Below, in pieces: positions 1-8,374 of a stretch of 64,000 bases of DNA. This DNA is from Saccharopolyspora spinosa NRRL 18395. Its GTDB lineage: Bacteria; Actinomycetota; Actinomycetes; Mycobacteriales; Pseudonocardiaceae. The stretch's first letter is position 1. The number at the start of each line of letters is the position of its first letter. A program made the position numbers and the translations under genes. The DNA lies in contig NZ_GL877879.1 of NCBI RefSeq assembly GCF_000194155.1, positions 1,207,140-1,271,139 on the forward strand, written 5' to 3'. The notes under the pieces were generated by a model. It saw nothing but the letters and a program-made list of their open reading frames with translations, was not told where the DNA came from and searched no databases.

Positions 1-380
1 CGGTCATCGCCGCAGACACCGATGAGCGCGCCGAATGGCTCGCAGGATCAACCCGTCTGAAGGTACTCAGCCGAGTACAGGGCAAGCGGATCCTCCTGCC
101 CAGCCCGGAAGACGCAGCCGCGCACCCCTACACCTCCGCAGACCGCGAGGAGATCGCCGCACGATCTCACAGCGTAGTGGCAGGCTCGCCCACCACCGTA
201 CGAAACAAGCTGGAAGCCTTGCTCGACGAGACGAGCGCGGACGAGATCATGGTCACCACCCCGGTCTATAACCACGCCGACCGTCGCCGATCCTACGAAC
301 TCCTCAGCTCCCTCACGTTCAATTCCGCCACCATCACGTCCGGCGACCGCTTCCAAAAACTCGACAAGCCCATCGGCTAG
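1..380 (+). CDS. LLM-class (luciferase-like) flavin-dependent oxidoreductase, C-terminal part
   Basis: The frame is open from the left edge and ends at a TAG at 378-380, so only about 126 C-terminal residues are visible and the start lies outside the window. The segment containing AGSPTTVRNKLEALLDE, then ADEIMVTTPVYNHADRRRSY, is the typical C-terminal signature of bacterial luciferase-like monooxygenases of the MsnO8/LLM group: a 'G(T/S)P..V...L' loop followed by the beta strand 'DE-hMv.t...d...R..S..LL'. These enzymes use reduced FMN or F420 in an (alpha/beta)8 barrel. The substrate cannot be inferred. The tail after the usual end is short and looks normal. Confidence 0.8.
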   Translation, partial: VIAADTDERAEWLAGSTRLKVLSRVQGKRILLPSPEDAAAHPYTSADREEIAARSHSVVAGSPTTVRNKLEALLDETSADEIMVTTPVYNHADRRRSYELLSSLTFNSATITSGDRFQKLDKPIG

Positions 381-416
381 CACTGGAAAGCGGCCGTGCG
401 GACACCGATCGCTTGA

Positions 417-1136
417 TCGGCCACAGCCGAAAGACACCGCTACAACGCGCCACCGCCAACTCCGTGGCCGACTTCCGCGAGGTCTGGTAGTTCTCCCACA
501 GCCAGGCGTGGCTCATCCCCGCTGGGGACTGCCCTGGGCGCGCAGCGTGACGCCCAGAAACTCGGGCCCACCGGAACCCCTGACTGGATCCAACCGGCCG
601 TACGGCTCTGTGACGACACCACCCCGGGCGCCTTCCCCGACGGGTACTTCCCCGAGTTCGTGACCGACGGCACCGGCGGAATGTTGTTCGCCTGGGCCCG
701 CATCGACCACAACCGGCAGGACAGCCGCGCCCAACACCTACGCCCCGCCGGGCAGGAAACCTACCCGCACAACGGTGCCCCGGTCGTACTCGACAGTGCC
801 GACACCCACACCGTCCCCGTCTGCGCCCTGGCCCCCACCACGGGCGACGCCTACGTGTTCTGTCTCGACGAACATTACGATCCCCAACAGCTCAAGTCCT
901 ACGTGCCCGGGTCCAGAGCCTGGCCCCTGTACCGCATGCCCAAAGGGCCATCGAAGGGCTCCTACAGTTCGGACCCCCCAACGCGACCTGTACCTGGCAG
1001 ATTCTGGCAGTTCCGCTCAGGCGATACGTTCGTTCGGGTCGCGGTGCCGTTCAGTGGCGCCCACGGCCGCTGGGTGCTGATCGAACTCGGTTGGGGGAAC
1101 GAGTTCGGACTCTTCCCGGGGTTCCCCTGCGTCTAG
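417..1136 (+). pseudogene. Open frame, probable decayed or hypothetical gene
   Basis: One frame stays open from 417 to a TAG at 1134-1136. The first possible start after a clearly protein-like stretch (PDWIQPAVRLCDD, GYFPEFVTDGTGGMLFAWAR) is the GTG at 660, which falls inside that stretch, so the N-terminus has no convincing start codon or ribosome binding site. The last 40 residues turn low-complexity and overlap the 3' end of the whiB gene on the other strand. I do not recognise the family. The most economical reading is a gene remnant whose start has been lost; a short real protein from 660 is the alternative. Confidence 0.3.
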
Positions 1137-1457
1137 TGTCTCGAGTAGCTGGCGTGCCACGCGGATGGCGTCCGGCCTACGGCCAGGATGCTGTGTGGCA
1201 TGCCGGATGGCTTGCCGTCGGTCCCGCGCGCATACACCACCCCAGATCCCCCAACTCTCGCCTTCGTCGATTTCGTAGGCGAGGGCGACCACAAGGCAGC
1301 CTGTCCGAACCGGACAGTCGGCACACGCCCACTTCGCTTGACGCCGCTGGCGGCTCACGGAGTCGACGCCGCGAGGTGGCTCAGGAAACCACTCGCCTTG
1401 GGTGCCGTCGACGCATCGACCTTGCCGATGCACTCGTTTTTCTAGATCGCGAAACAA
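1017..1457 (-). CDS. WhiB-family transcriptional regulator
   Basis: The protein has the four-cysteine arrangement of WhiB iron-sulfur regulators: Cys15, then WACADCPVRTGC giving Cys45, Cys48 and Cys54, followed by the family turn GIWGG and a basic segment. In this family the four Cys bind a [4Fe-4S] cluster and the protein contacts sigma factor region 4 at target promoters. The start is uncertain: the longest form begins with TTG at 1457, and a GTG ten codons inside is also possible. The roughly 60-residue tail after GGVCARDRRQAI is longer than in small WhiBs. The gene is divergent from the XRE regulator at 1631, with a palindromic operator candidate at 1499 between them, so the two may be co-controlled. 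Confidence 0.85.
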   Translation of the reverse strand: MFRDLEKRVHRQGRCVDGTQGEWFPEPPRGVDSVSRQRRQAKWACADCPVRTGCLVVALAYEIDEGESWGIWGGVCARDRRQAIRHATQHPGRRPDAIRVARQLLETLDAGEPREESELVPPTEFDQHPAAVGATERHRDPNERIA

Positions 1458-1498
1458 TGCGACCCCCCGGTGATCAAAGCCCTTGTGTAGCTTGATCT

Positions 1499-1515
1499 TG
1501 TCCGCTATAGAGGAC
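1499..1515. promoter_or_regulatory. Operator candidate, copy 1
   Basis: The 17-bp element TGTCCGCTATAGAGGAC has inverted ends (GTCC/GGAC). It differs at only two positions from the element at 1581. It lies between the divergent whiB-like gene and the XRE gene, and its TATAG core could overlap a -10 box. Binding by the adjacent XRE protein is inference. Confidence 0.6.
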
Positions 1516-1580
1516 TTGGAGCTTCGAACGTAAGCCGCCGAGGACCAGGTGTCAACTTCACTGAACTCGGGGCTTGCGTA

Positions 1581-1597
1581 TGTCCCCTAAAGAGGAC
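1581..1597. promoter_or_regulatory. Operator candidate, copy 2
   Basis: The element TGTCCCCTAAAGAGGAC is the second copy of the 17-bp motif TGTCC-N-CTA-N-AGAGGAC. It is 82 bp downstream of the first and 34 bp before the XRE start codon, a position suited to autorepression. Confidence 0.6.
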
Positions 1598-1630
1598 ACG
1601 CTGGACTGGCAGTGGAAGGAGGTGTCGTCG

Positions 1631-2050
1631 ATGGGGACCGAACGGGGCAAGGTCCACCACACGTTCGCCGAGAAACTTGATCTTCTGTTCGGCAGCGTGA
1701 GACGTGAGGATGGCGAGCGGCACACGGTCCGGGAAGTCGCCAAGGGCTGTGGCATGTCCAAGACGCATCTCTACAACCTTCTCAGCGGCGACCGTGAGCC
1801 CAGCCATGCCACGGTGAAGGCTCTGGCGGAGTTCTTCGATGTGCCGTTGGACTACTTCGCCGACAACGAACGCGGTCGCGAGCTGACGTCGCAGTACGCG
1901 TTGCTCGCGAAATTCGGCGAGGGGAAGCTTCGTGCATTGGCGCGTGGTGCGGAGCAGCTGTCGGTGGAGTCGATGAACAACGTGCTGGCTTTCATCGAGT
2001 TCGAGGCCAGCCGCCAGAAGAAAACAGCTGACGATCACTCGCCTGAGTGA
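1631..2050 (+). CDS. XRE-family helix-turn-helix regulator
   Basis: This 139-residue protein carries an N-terminal XRE-type HTH at about residues 30-75: VREVAKGCGMSKTHLYNLLS followed by the typical 'P.....ALA.FF.VPLDYF'. The ATG at 1631 is chosen over the upstream in-frame ATG because AAGGAGGTG sits six bases before it. It is followed by an ImmA/IrrE-type metallopeptidase, an arrangement known from phage and ICE repressor/anti-repressor pairs such as ImmR/ImmA, where the peptidase cleaves the XRE repressor. The likely operators are the twin 17-bp palindromes upstream. Which genes it controls is not shown by the sequence. Confidence 0.85.
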   Translation: MGTERGKVHHTFAEKLDLLFGSVRREDGERHTVREVAKGCGMSKTHLYNLLSGDREPSHATVKALAEFFDVPLDYFADNERGRELTSQYALLAKFGEGKLRALARGAEQLSVESMNNVLAFIEFEASRQKKTADDHSPE

Positions 2051-2116
2051 CGATGTGTCTCTGTCCCTGTTGATCGGTGATCGTGAGGCGACACTGGATC
2101 TCCGTACTCGGCGTTA

Positions 2117-2689
2117 GTGCCGCGATCTGGGGGTGAGCTTGCTGTGGGAAGGTGGCGGGAGTCGCGCCCATGTTGGGCGTCGGAGCGGGCGTTGCGACGG
2201 CGCCTTCGCCGGGACCTCGCTGGTCTTGGCATCGACGAGCCTGTGGACATGGGTGAGGTCTGCAGGCGGCTGAGTGTGCAGCGCGGCAAGCCGATTCGAC
2301 TTGTCGCTTATCCGTTTGCGGTTCCCGGGCCCTTTGGCTGGTGGGGCAGTACGCCTGATACCGACTTCATTCTGTACCAGGCTGAGACGACACCCGCCCA
2401 TCAGCAGCACATCATCGCGCACGAGCTGGGGCATCTACTCGCCGACCACAAGCCCGACCCGGACGAGGATCCGTTGTGGGCGACGATGATGCCTGACATC
2501 TCGCCGGAGGTGATCCGTCGCGCGCTGCGCCGTACGTCCTATGACACCGTGCAGGAACAAGAGGCAGAGATCGCGGCCACGATGCTGCTGGAAGCCGCGG
2601 CAGTCGTTGAATGCGTCCGACTTCCCGGTCTCTCACAGCGTGCTGGCCGGGCACAGCGCGCGCTCGGTGACCGGATGGTCTGGCTGTGA
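2117..2689 (+). CDS. ImmA/IrrE-family zinc metallopeptidase
   Basis: The 190-residue protein has the zinc motif HELGH (residues 102-106, within IIAHELGHLLADH) and a downstream EQEAEIAATMLL segment that supplies the usual third ligand of ImmA/IrrE peptidases. This family cleaves XRE-type repressors, and the gene next upstream encodes one. The GTG at 2117 is the likely start; the residues before the conserved part are basic and weakly conserved-looking. The stop overlaps the start of the next gene by four bases, so translation is coupled. The substrate assignment rests on synteny. Confidence 0.85.
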   Translation: MPRSGGELAVGRWRESRPCWASERALRRRLRRDLAGLGIDEPVDMGEVCRRLSVQRGKPIRLVAYPFAVPGPFGWWGSTPDTDFILYQAETTPAHQQHIIAHELGHLLADHKPDPDEDPLWATMMPDISPEVIRRALRRTSYDTVQEQEAEIAATMLLEAAAVVECVRLPGLSQRAGRAQRALGDRMVWL

Positions 2690-4266
2690 TGCTGGAAGAG
2701 CTCGTGGCCGCGGCGCTCAGCCTCGCCTTGTTGTGGTGCTTGCATCGAGTGTGGCGCACGCCACGAGACCCTGCGCTGTGGATGGTGTCCGCTTGCTTGG
2801 CCTTTATGGCGCTCAGTTATCCGCTGGGTTGGCTGGCCAGAGCGGCCGAGGCGGATCCCGCTGTCCAGCACGGCATCCCGAAAGTGCTGCTCAACGCAGT
2901 GATCATGCTCGGGTACTTCTTCTTGATGCTCTTTTTCCTGTTCTCGGCAGCACCAGCGGGCAAAGGCGTCAGGCATCAAGCTTGGCGGGAAGTCATCCCG
3001 CTAGCTGCTGCGGTGATCGCTCAGACAGTGTCGATGGCCCTGACTCCCGACCAGCTTCGCGATCACAAGTTTTCCACCACGGATCTGCAGATTCCCGGTA
3101 TCGCCAGCTTCTACTTCGTCGGTGCAAGCTACCTCGTCTACGTACTCGTGCAGGCCGCCCGCTTCGCGTTGCGGTATGCCGCTGAGTCCAACCGGCGCGT
3201 GCGGATCGGGTTGCGGATGGCCGCCGTCGGACTCGGAATCCGTGCTCTGAGTGGCTCATTGCGAGTGCTGCTCGTAGTCGTGTTCTGGCTCGGTGGAACT
3301 GTCCCAGACGCGGTGCGGGAGATGACGGCGACGCTGGCTGCCCTTGGTGGCGGTCTGTTCGTGACGGGCGTGCTCTGCCCGGCGGTTTTGCTGCGGGTCG
3401 CCACCATGCGGGTGTGGTGGCGACATCGACGCGCCTACCGTGAGCTGCGCCCGCTGTGGGAGGTCCTCAATTCGGTGTATCCGAAGGATGCTCTTGATCG
3501 CCGGACACGAAGCCTGTGGCGGGAACGAGTGTCTCCTCGCCGAGTCCGCCGGCACTACTGGCGTCGTGTCATCGAGATCCGTGACGGACTGGTCCAGCTC
3601 AGTCCGCACCTGGCGGACTTCGGTTACTCGCCGAGCCGCCCAGCAGACCAGCAGATCACCACCTTCCAGCGCGCCTTGCAGCATCGGCACGAAGGCTTGC
3701 CCGCGACGACTTCCTCAGCGGTCCTGGTGGCGGCGCCGCCCCAGGTCGGCAACGTCGAAAGCGACGTCGCTGAACTGCTGGCCTTGACACGGAAGATCGC
3801 GATGCAACGGGGCGATACACCCCACAGGCAAGACACGGGGCTACGCGCACGCAACGCCGTCATGATCGACCGGATCCGAGCGCAGGACCCCGCTCCCTAC
3901 GCTGAACGGCGCTACGTTCTGCGCATTCTCGCAATCAACGGACGCAAGACCGGCGAGATTCGGTCGGTCCCGATCGCGGTCACCCAACTCGACGGCCAAC
4001 GGTATGTGTGCGCCCCACATCGCCAGCGCGACTGGGTTCGCAACCTTCTGGCCGCCGGCCAAACGCAGATCGAGCGCGACACACATCCTATGCATCGTGC
4101 TGTTCTCGTCGAAGGCGATGAGGCGGCAAGAGCCATCCAGACCTACCTGCACGATCTCGGGAACCACTCCATGATGTGGCCGTTCCCGCCCAACGCTCCG
4201 GTCAGTGAGATCCTTGCCCATACCTCCACAACAGCGGTCTTCCGTCTCGAGCCCAAGCCAGGATGA
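2686..4266 (+). CDS. MAB_1171c-type integral membrane protein
   Basis: The 526-residue protein has about seven hydrophobic segments in its first 240 residues (for example LVAAALSLALLWCL, GYFFLMLFFLFSA and LGGGLFVTGVLCPAVLL). A long cytoplasmic C-terminal half follows, beginning RVWWRHRRAYRELRPLWEVL. This layout and the 'R.yreLrPLW' junction match the putative transporter family known from M. abscessus MAB_1171c, which regularly follows XRE and ImmA/IrrE genes in actinomycetes. The start GTG (2686) overlaps the preceding stop; the ATG at 2689 is equally possible. The function is unknown. The co-operon with a peptidase and repressor suggests a regulated accessory unit. Confidence 0.7.
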   Translation: MMLEELVAAALSLALLWCLHRVWRTPRDPALWMVSACLAFMALSYPLGWLARAAEADPAVQHGIPKVLLNAVIMLGYFFLMLFFLFSAAPAGKGVRHQAWREVIPLAAAVIAQTVSMALTPDQLRDHKFSTTDLQIPGIASFYFVGASYLVYVLVQAARFALRYAAESNRRVRIGLRMAAVGLGIRALSGSLRVLLVVVFWLGGTVPDAVREMTATLAALGGGLFVTGVLCPAVLLRVATMRVWWRHRRAYRELRPLWEVLNSVYPKDALDRRTRSLWRERVSPRRVRRHYWRRVIEIRDGLVQLSPHLADFGYSPSRPADQQITTFQRALQHRHEGLPATTSSAVLVAAPPQVGNVESDVAELLALTRKIAMQRGDTPHRQDTGLRARNAVMIDRIRAQDPAPYAERRYVLRILAINGRKTGEIRSVPIAVTQLDGQRYVCAPHRQRDWVRNLLAAGQTQIERDTHPMHRAVLVEGDEAARAIQTYLHDLGNHSMMWPFPPNAPVSEILAHTSTTAVFRLEPKPG

Positions 4267-4379
4267 TCCGCTCGCCCCTGTTGCGGCCCAGGAACAGGCG
4301 ATTCGCATCACTTGAAGCCCAAGCCACTCTGCTCGGTCAATGCACGACGCAGCGCGCACAGCGCGGAGAGGACGATGAC

Positions 4380-5609
4380 GTGCAGCAGCTGATCACCGCC
4401 AGTCAGGTGCTCATCGGGCCAGCCCAGCAGCGGATCCAGGAAGGCGCGGTCCTGATCCAAGACGACACCATTCTCGCCGTGGGACAACGACATCACCTCG
4501 AGCAACAAGCCGACGAGAATGCCCGGCGGCGGGACTACCCAAACTCCACCGTGTTGCCGGGACTCATCAACGGCCATGTCCATCTCTGCTTCGACACCAG
4601 CCCCCAGTTCCTCGAATCGGTACAGCAGGACAAAGACAGTGATTTGCTCCTGGGCATGGCCGGACGGGCACAACAAGCTCTCGCCAGCGGCGTTACCACC
4701 GTTCGCGATCTCGGTGACCGTGGCGGCCTCTCCATCCGCCTCCGCGATGCCATCGCACGCGACGATCTGCCGGGTCCCCGCATCCTCGCTGCCGCAGCAC
4801 CGTTGACTATCCCTAACGGACATTGCCACTTCCTCGGTGGGACCGTCTCCGGAGAGGCCGAGATCCGCCAGCTAGTGCACCACAACGCCGCCCTGGGCGC
4901 AGACGTCATCAAGGTTATGGCCTCCGGCGGTCAGATCACCCCGAACTCTCCCCCGATGTGGGCGTCACAGTTCACTGCAGGGGAACTGTCGATCATCGTG
5001 GAAGAAGCATCGCAGCTGGAGCTACCGGTAGCCGCGCACGCGCATGGCACCGAAGCTATCGCCGCCGCGACCGCCGCTGGGGTCTCCACCATCGAACACT
5101 GCTCCTGGCAAAGCGCCAACGGACCAGACCGGCGCGACGACATCGCGAAACAAATGGCTGACAGGGGAATCTATGCCTGCACAGCGCTGAGCGGAAACTG
5201 GCGCTCGATCATGAAACGCCTCGGCCCCGAGGGAACGGAGGCGATGTACGGCAGACTGGTCTGGCTCGCCGAACTCGGCGTGCCCCTGATCATCGGCACC
5301 GACGCTGGTCTACCCGGCTCATGGTTCGACGACCTCGTCGGAACCATGGAACTCTTTGAATACCTCGGCTTCCCCCACGACCAGATCATCGACATGGCAA
5401 CGTTCACCAGCGCCACAGCGTTCGGCATCGCCAACAACGTCGGCCGACTACAGCCCGGCTATTCCGCCGACCTGATTGTCGTCGACGGCGACCCCCTCAC
5501 ACGCCTGGACCACCTTCGAAACCCGCAACTCGTTCTCGCCCGCGGCCGCGAGTTCCGAGCCTCGAACCGACAAGAACCCAGCACAGATGCCGGCGACCAG
5601 AACCGCTGA
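4380..5609 (+). CDS. Metal-dependent amidohydrolase
   Basis: The protein has the amidohydrolase (imidazolonepropionase/prolidase-like) motif series in order: the HVH metal pair in GLINGHVHL, the bridging lysine candidate in VIKVMASGG, HAHG, the histidine in STIEHC, and the catalytic aspartate in IIGTDAG. A C-terminal 'PGYSADLIVVDGDPL' closes the metal-site beta sandwich. The GTG at 4380 (409 residues) is preferred to the upstream start at 4263 because GAGAGG precedes it and the family homology begins there (QQLITASQVLI). Members hydrolyse C-N bonds in small molecules or Xaa-Pro peptides; the substrate is not evident. It follows the membrane protein on the same strand and may share its transcript. 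Confidence 0.8.
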   Translation: MQQLITASQVLIGPAQQRIQEGAVLIQDDTILAVGQRHHLEQQADENARRRDYPNSTVLPGLINGHVHLCFDTSPQFLESVQQDKDSDLLLGMAGRAQQALASGVTTVRDLGDRGGLSIRLRDAIARDDLPGPRILAAAAPLTIPNGHCHFLGGTVSGEAEIRQLVHHNAALGADVIKVMASGGQITPNSPPMWASQFTAGELSIIVEEASQLELPVAAHAHGTEAIAAATAAGVSTIEHCSWQSANGPDRRDDIAKQMADRGIYACTALSGNWRSIMKRLGPEGTEAMYGRLVWLAELGVPLIIGTDAGLPGSWFDDLVGTMELFEYLGFPHDQIIDMATFTSATAFGIANNVGRLQPGYSADLIVVDGDPLTRLDHLRNPQLVLARGREFRASNRQEPSTDAGDQNR

Positions 5610-5809
5610 GGATACGGGCTACGCAAAGCCTCCTCCGCACCTACACTTGCGCCACCACCGAACTCGCCCTGGAGCGAGATCGCAGCGTTTACTGACCCAG
5701 CGGAACCGGCTGGATCAGCCCTGCCCGGATCCTCACTTGGTCCTACACTTCGCGAAACTGGCGGCTGGATTCGCTTGTCTTTCACAAGCACTCGGTACCT
5801 GTACGGCCG

Positions 5810-5840
5810 CGCGGACCTCGAAAAGCGATCGAGGTCCGCG
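5810..5840 (-). terminator. Hairpin downstream of the exported-protein gene
   Basis: The perfect 12-bp inverted repeat CGCGGACCTCGA / TCGAGGTCCGCG (5810-5821 and 5829-5840) has a 7-base loop. It starts 15 bases beyond the stop of the minus-strand gene at 5856 and lies between convergent genes. There is no U-tract, as is usual for actinomycete terminators. Confidence 0.6.
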
Positions 5841-5855
5841 TGGCTGGCGCCTGGG

Positions 5856-6257
5856 CTAGCGGCAGTCCAGGTAGAGGCTGTCAGGGGAGATGCCGTTCTG
5901 GCGTAGGCGGAATGTCGTCCAGCCGTTGTGGTCTAGCTTATGGCATGGATCGAGGCCATACATGTTGATGCCGACCCATCGGCCGGGTGCGCATGGGTGG
6001 TGTACGTGGACGTAGTAGTCGAACGGGCTTGCTGATTCCGTCCACCAGGAGAAGCCGCAGGCGGCTCGTTGTTGCGTGGTGTCGTGTCCGGAATCGGATG
6101 CTGCCGTGGCATGGCTGGCACCGATGGTGAACGCGGCCAGCATGCTCATCGCGGACAGACAAAGCGCGGCGGACCGCCGACGTCGGCGGCGGGTATCCGA
6201 AGCGCTTGTCACTGCACCGGTTTTGACCTCCGAGCGAGAATGATCGGTTCTCTTCAT
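5856..6257 (-). CDS. Small exported protein, unknown function
   Basis: The 133-residue protein has a long basic N-region (RRRRRRSAA), a hydrophobic core (LCLSAMSMLAAFTIGA) and an ATA-A type cleavage region, followed by about 80 mature residues with three Cys. The mature part (ACGFSWWTES, Tyr/His-rich middle, C-terminal YLDCR) resembles small secreted actinomycete proteins of the DUF6355 type, but I hold that only loosely. The ATG at 6257 is chosen because GAAGGGA lies seven bases upstream. It is the last of four to five minus-strand genes, three of which encode exported small proteins. Confidence 0.65.
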   Translation of the reverse strand: MKRTDHSRSEVKTGAVTSASDTRRRRRRSAALCLSAMSMLAAFTIGASHATAASDSGHDTTQQRAACGFSWWTESASPFDYYVHVHHPCAPGRWVGINMYGLDPCHKLDHNGWTTFRLRQNGISPDSLYLDCR

Positions 6258-6375
6258 TGTTAGTTCCCTTCTAATGTGGACGTGCTTCACCGTGGGAGGA
6301 ATTGAATGGAAGGAAAGAGCAAGATTTCTCTGGACGCAGCGGGTTATGAGTTGGTGCTTTACCGCTTGGCGTTGG

Positions 6376-6711
6376 CTAGCTCGTCCTGTTTGGTGAGGTA
6401 GGGGCGAAGCAGGTTGCGACGCTGCCGTTCACCCAACCAGACACCGCGGTGGTGACGTCGGTCAAGTTGACCCAGTGCGGTGTTGTGGCTGTACCGCCGA
6501 GGAACTGGTGGACGCGGTAGTCGTGGTGTGTGTAGTAGATGCCGTCGACAGGCGACTTCAGGTCGTTGGACCTGTGGATACGGGCACCATCCTGGATGGA
6601 GAAGGTGTATCCGGCCGGGCAGGAACCTTCCCCGTACGCGGCCCCGTCCACACCTGACATCAAGAGTCCCGCAAGGACGATGGTCACGGTGGTAAACCCT
6701 TTTGTTCTCAT
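6376..6711 (-). CDS. Secreted SH3b-like small protein
   Basis: The 111-residue protein begins with a signal peptide (MRTKGFTTVTIVLAGLLMSG, cleavage probably near residue 26). The rest looks like a single bacterial SH3 fold: 'ARIHRSNDLKSPVDGIYY', then 'PHWVNLTD' and 'VSGWVNGSVATC', which mirror the 'vR..ps..s.v.g' / 'W.kV' / 'GWV....l' pattern. Two Cys near the domain ends could form a disulfide. The ribosome binding site is TAGGAGA, five bases before the ATG. Such domains bind peptidoglycan or protein ligands; the ligand is unknown. It has its own AT-rich upstream region. Confidence 0.65.
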   Translation of the reverse strand: MRTKGFTTVTIVLAGLLMSGVDGAAYGEGSCPAGYTFSIQDGARIHRSNDLKSPVDGIYYTHHDYRVHQFLGGTATTPHWVNLTDVTTAVSGWVNGSVATCFAPTSPNRTS

Positions 6712-7056
6712 TGAGATCTCCTAGTCGTGATGGATCGCTGGGCCAATGAGCGAGGTGGTCGCGGGGCATGGATGTTCGCCGGACGAGATGAACGATCGGT
6801 CGGCGGGAGTCGGGGTTGCCCGTGCGGCGAGCAACCCCGGCCGGTGGAGGGGGTGTGGCGTTGTGCGCGCGACGGCTACCTGGTGTGGGGGTGGTGCGAC
6901 GCTTGGGTTGTTCAACATTTTTTCTCCATTCCAGGAACTAAATTCGATCTTGCAACGGAAGAAGGATTTTCTGGCCAAGAACAGTAGGTTGCCGACGTCA
7001 AAGTAGCCGACGAAAATCTTGGCGAATTACAGTTCTGCGGGGGCACCGGAAGGCTT

Positions 7057-7299
7057 TTAATCTCCCAAACACGCTAGTTCGCAACAGCCAGCGATGCAGC
7101 CGTCGTCCGGAACGGCGTCGCTAGCGATGGTCATGGTCTCATCGCCGATGCTGGGTGCTGCTGTGGCGATGGCACCGGTGAGCGGGACGAGCAGTCCCAT
7201 CATCGTGAGCAGTGTTGTCACGAGCGCGGAGGCGTACCGGACGGTGACGGTTGGGATATACGTCGTTGTCGCGTTCCTAGAGTTGTTTTTGTCTCTCAT
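7057..7299 (-). CDS. Exported cysteine-rich peptide (CX3CCX3C tail)
   Basis: The 80-residue product from the ATG at 7299 (AAAGGAAACGAA upstream) has a polar N-terminus and a hydrophobic core from about residue 22 to 46 (ALVTTLLTMMGLLVPLTGAI). A possible signal-peptidase site lies at ATAA. A short acidic tail follows and ends DGCIAGCCELACLGD, with Cys68, Cys72, Cys73 and Cys77. The whole tail is only about 30 residues. It could be a disulfide-folded secreted peptide or the precursor of a modified peptide; no recognised RiPP-modifying enzyme is next to it, only a KASIII-like gene 68 bases upstream. I do not recognise a family. Confidence 0.6.
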   Translation of the reverse strand: MRDKNNSRNATTTYIPTVTVRYASALVTTLLTMMGLLVPLTGAIATAAPSIGDETMTIASDAVPDDGCIAGCCELACLGD

Positions 7300-7366
7300 T
7301 TCGTTTCCTTTCTTTTTGGGCGCGTTTCGCCCTGGGCGGAATTTCATGCGGGGTCGGCGTCACGTG

Positions 7367-8374
7367 TTAAGCGATGCGTAGGAGGGCGGCGGTCCAGGTC
7401 ATTCCGACGCCGATGCCCAGCAGGATGACGTGGTCGCCGGTGGTGGCCTGGTGTCGTGTGAGGAGGTGGTGGAGGTCGATGATGTGGTCTGCGGCGCCCA
7501 TGTGGCCGTACCGGCGGGCGAGGAAGGTGCTGCTGCGCTGTTCGGGGATTCTGAGTGGTGCCAGGCAGTGCCGGTGGGCCAGTGGGGCTCCGTAGTGGGG
7601 GCAGAGCACCCAGCGGACGTCGTCGAGTTCGAGCTCGGCGTCGTAGAGGACCTGTTTGACGACGGCTGTGGTGGCGGCTGCGTTGAGGGCCTCGATGGTG
7701 CCGGGTCCGTCGTGGGTTCCGAGCCAGTGGGCTTTTCGGTGGCGCAGCTGGATCGGGGGCCGGTAGGTGTTTCCGTTGTACCACGGGGTTTTTCCGCGGT
7801 GCAGGCCTTCCAGGCATGGCTGTGCGTGGGAGGCGGTGGCGATCAGTTCGGCTACGGCGTCGTGGGGCGAGTCGCGGTGGAGGAGGACTGCGGCGCCGGC
7901 GTCGCCGTAGGTGATGCCGGGATCGGTTTGCCAGCGGTCGAACAGCGGGGCGTGGAAGGTGTCGCCTGCGGTGAGCAGCGCGGCGTGGCCGTGTTGGCCG
8001 GCGAGGACGGTGGCGGCCAGCTCCAGGCCGGCGATCATGCTGTTGGACATGCCGTTGAGCGCGAGCGTCATGGTGGTGTCGAGCCTGAGCTGGTCGGCAA
8101 CATAGGAGTTGTGCGACCAGAAATCTAGGCCGGGGTCGTGGATGGTGGCGTGTAGATGCAGGTCCAGGCGGCCGGAGAAGCCGCGGAGGGCTTGGTGGCC
8201 TGCGTGCGCCGCCAGTTCAGGGCCGGTGCGGTCTGGTGCGACAGCGACGGAGGACTGCTGGTTCCGGCGGGCCTGCTCGGGGCTGTAGCGGCCGGTGTTG
8301 ATGGCATCGGCGACGGGCGCGAGGTCTCCGGTGACCGCGCCGACGCCGTTGATCGTGATCCGGTGGTGCTTCAT
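7367..8374 (-). CDS. Ketoacyl synthase III-like (thiolase-fold) protein
   Basis: The 335-residue protein has thiolase-superfamily features. It begins MKHHRITINGVGAVTGDL and has an ALNGMSNSMIAGLELA stretch in the position of the KASIII nucleophile loop, 'GDAGAAVLL' in the middle, 'CPHYG' in the place of the catalytic-His strand, and 'YGHMGAADHIIDLHHLL' plus 'ILLGIGVGMTWTAALLRI' at the end (the family's 'G..G.G...W.a.ll'). The nucleophile position reads LNGMSNS with no cysteine, so condensing activity is doubtful. Its start ATG overlaps the stop of the gene before it (TGATG), so the two are translated together. Substrate and product are unknown. Confidence 0.7.
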   Translation of the reverse strand: MKHHRITINGVGAVTGDLAPVADAINTGRYSPEQARRNQQSSVAVAPDRTGPELAAHAGHQALRGFSGRLDLHLHATIHDPGLDFWSHNSYVADQLRLDTTMTLALNGMSNSMIAGLELAATVLAGQHGHAALLTAGDTFHAPLFDRWQTDPGITYGDAGAAVLLHRDSPHDAVAELIATASHAQPCLEGLHRGKTPWYNGNTYRPPIQLRHRKAHWLGTHDGPGTIEALNAAATTAVVKQVLYDAELELDDVRWVLCPHYGAPLAHRHCLAPLRIPEQRSSTFLARRYGHMGAADHIIDLHHLLTRHQATTGDHVILLGIGVGMTWTAALLRIA

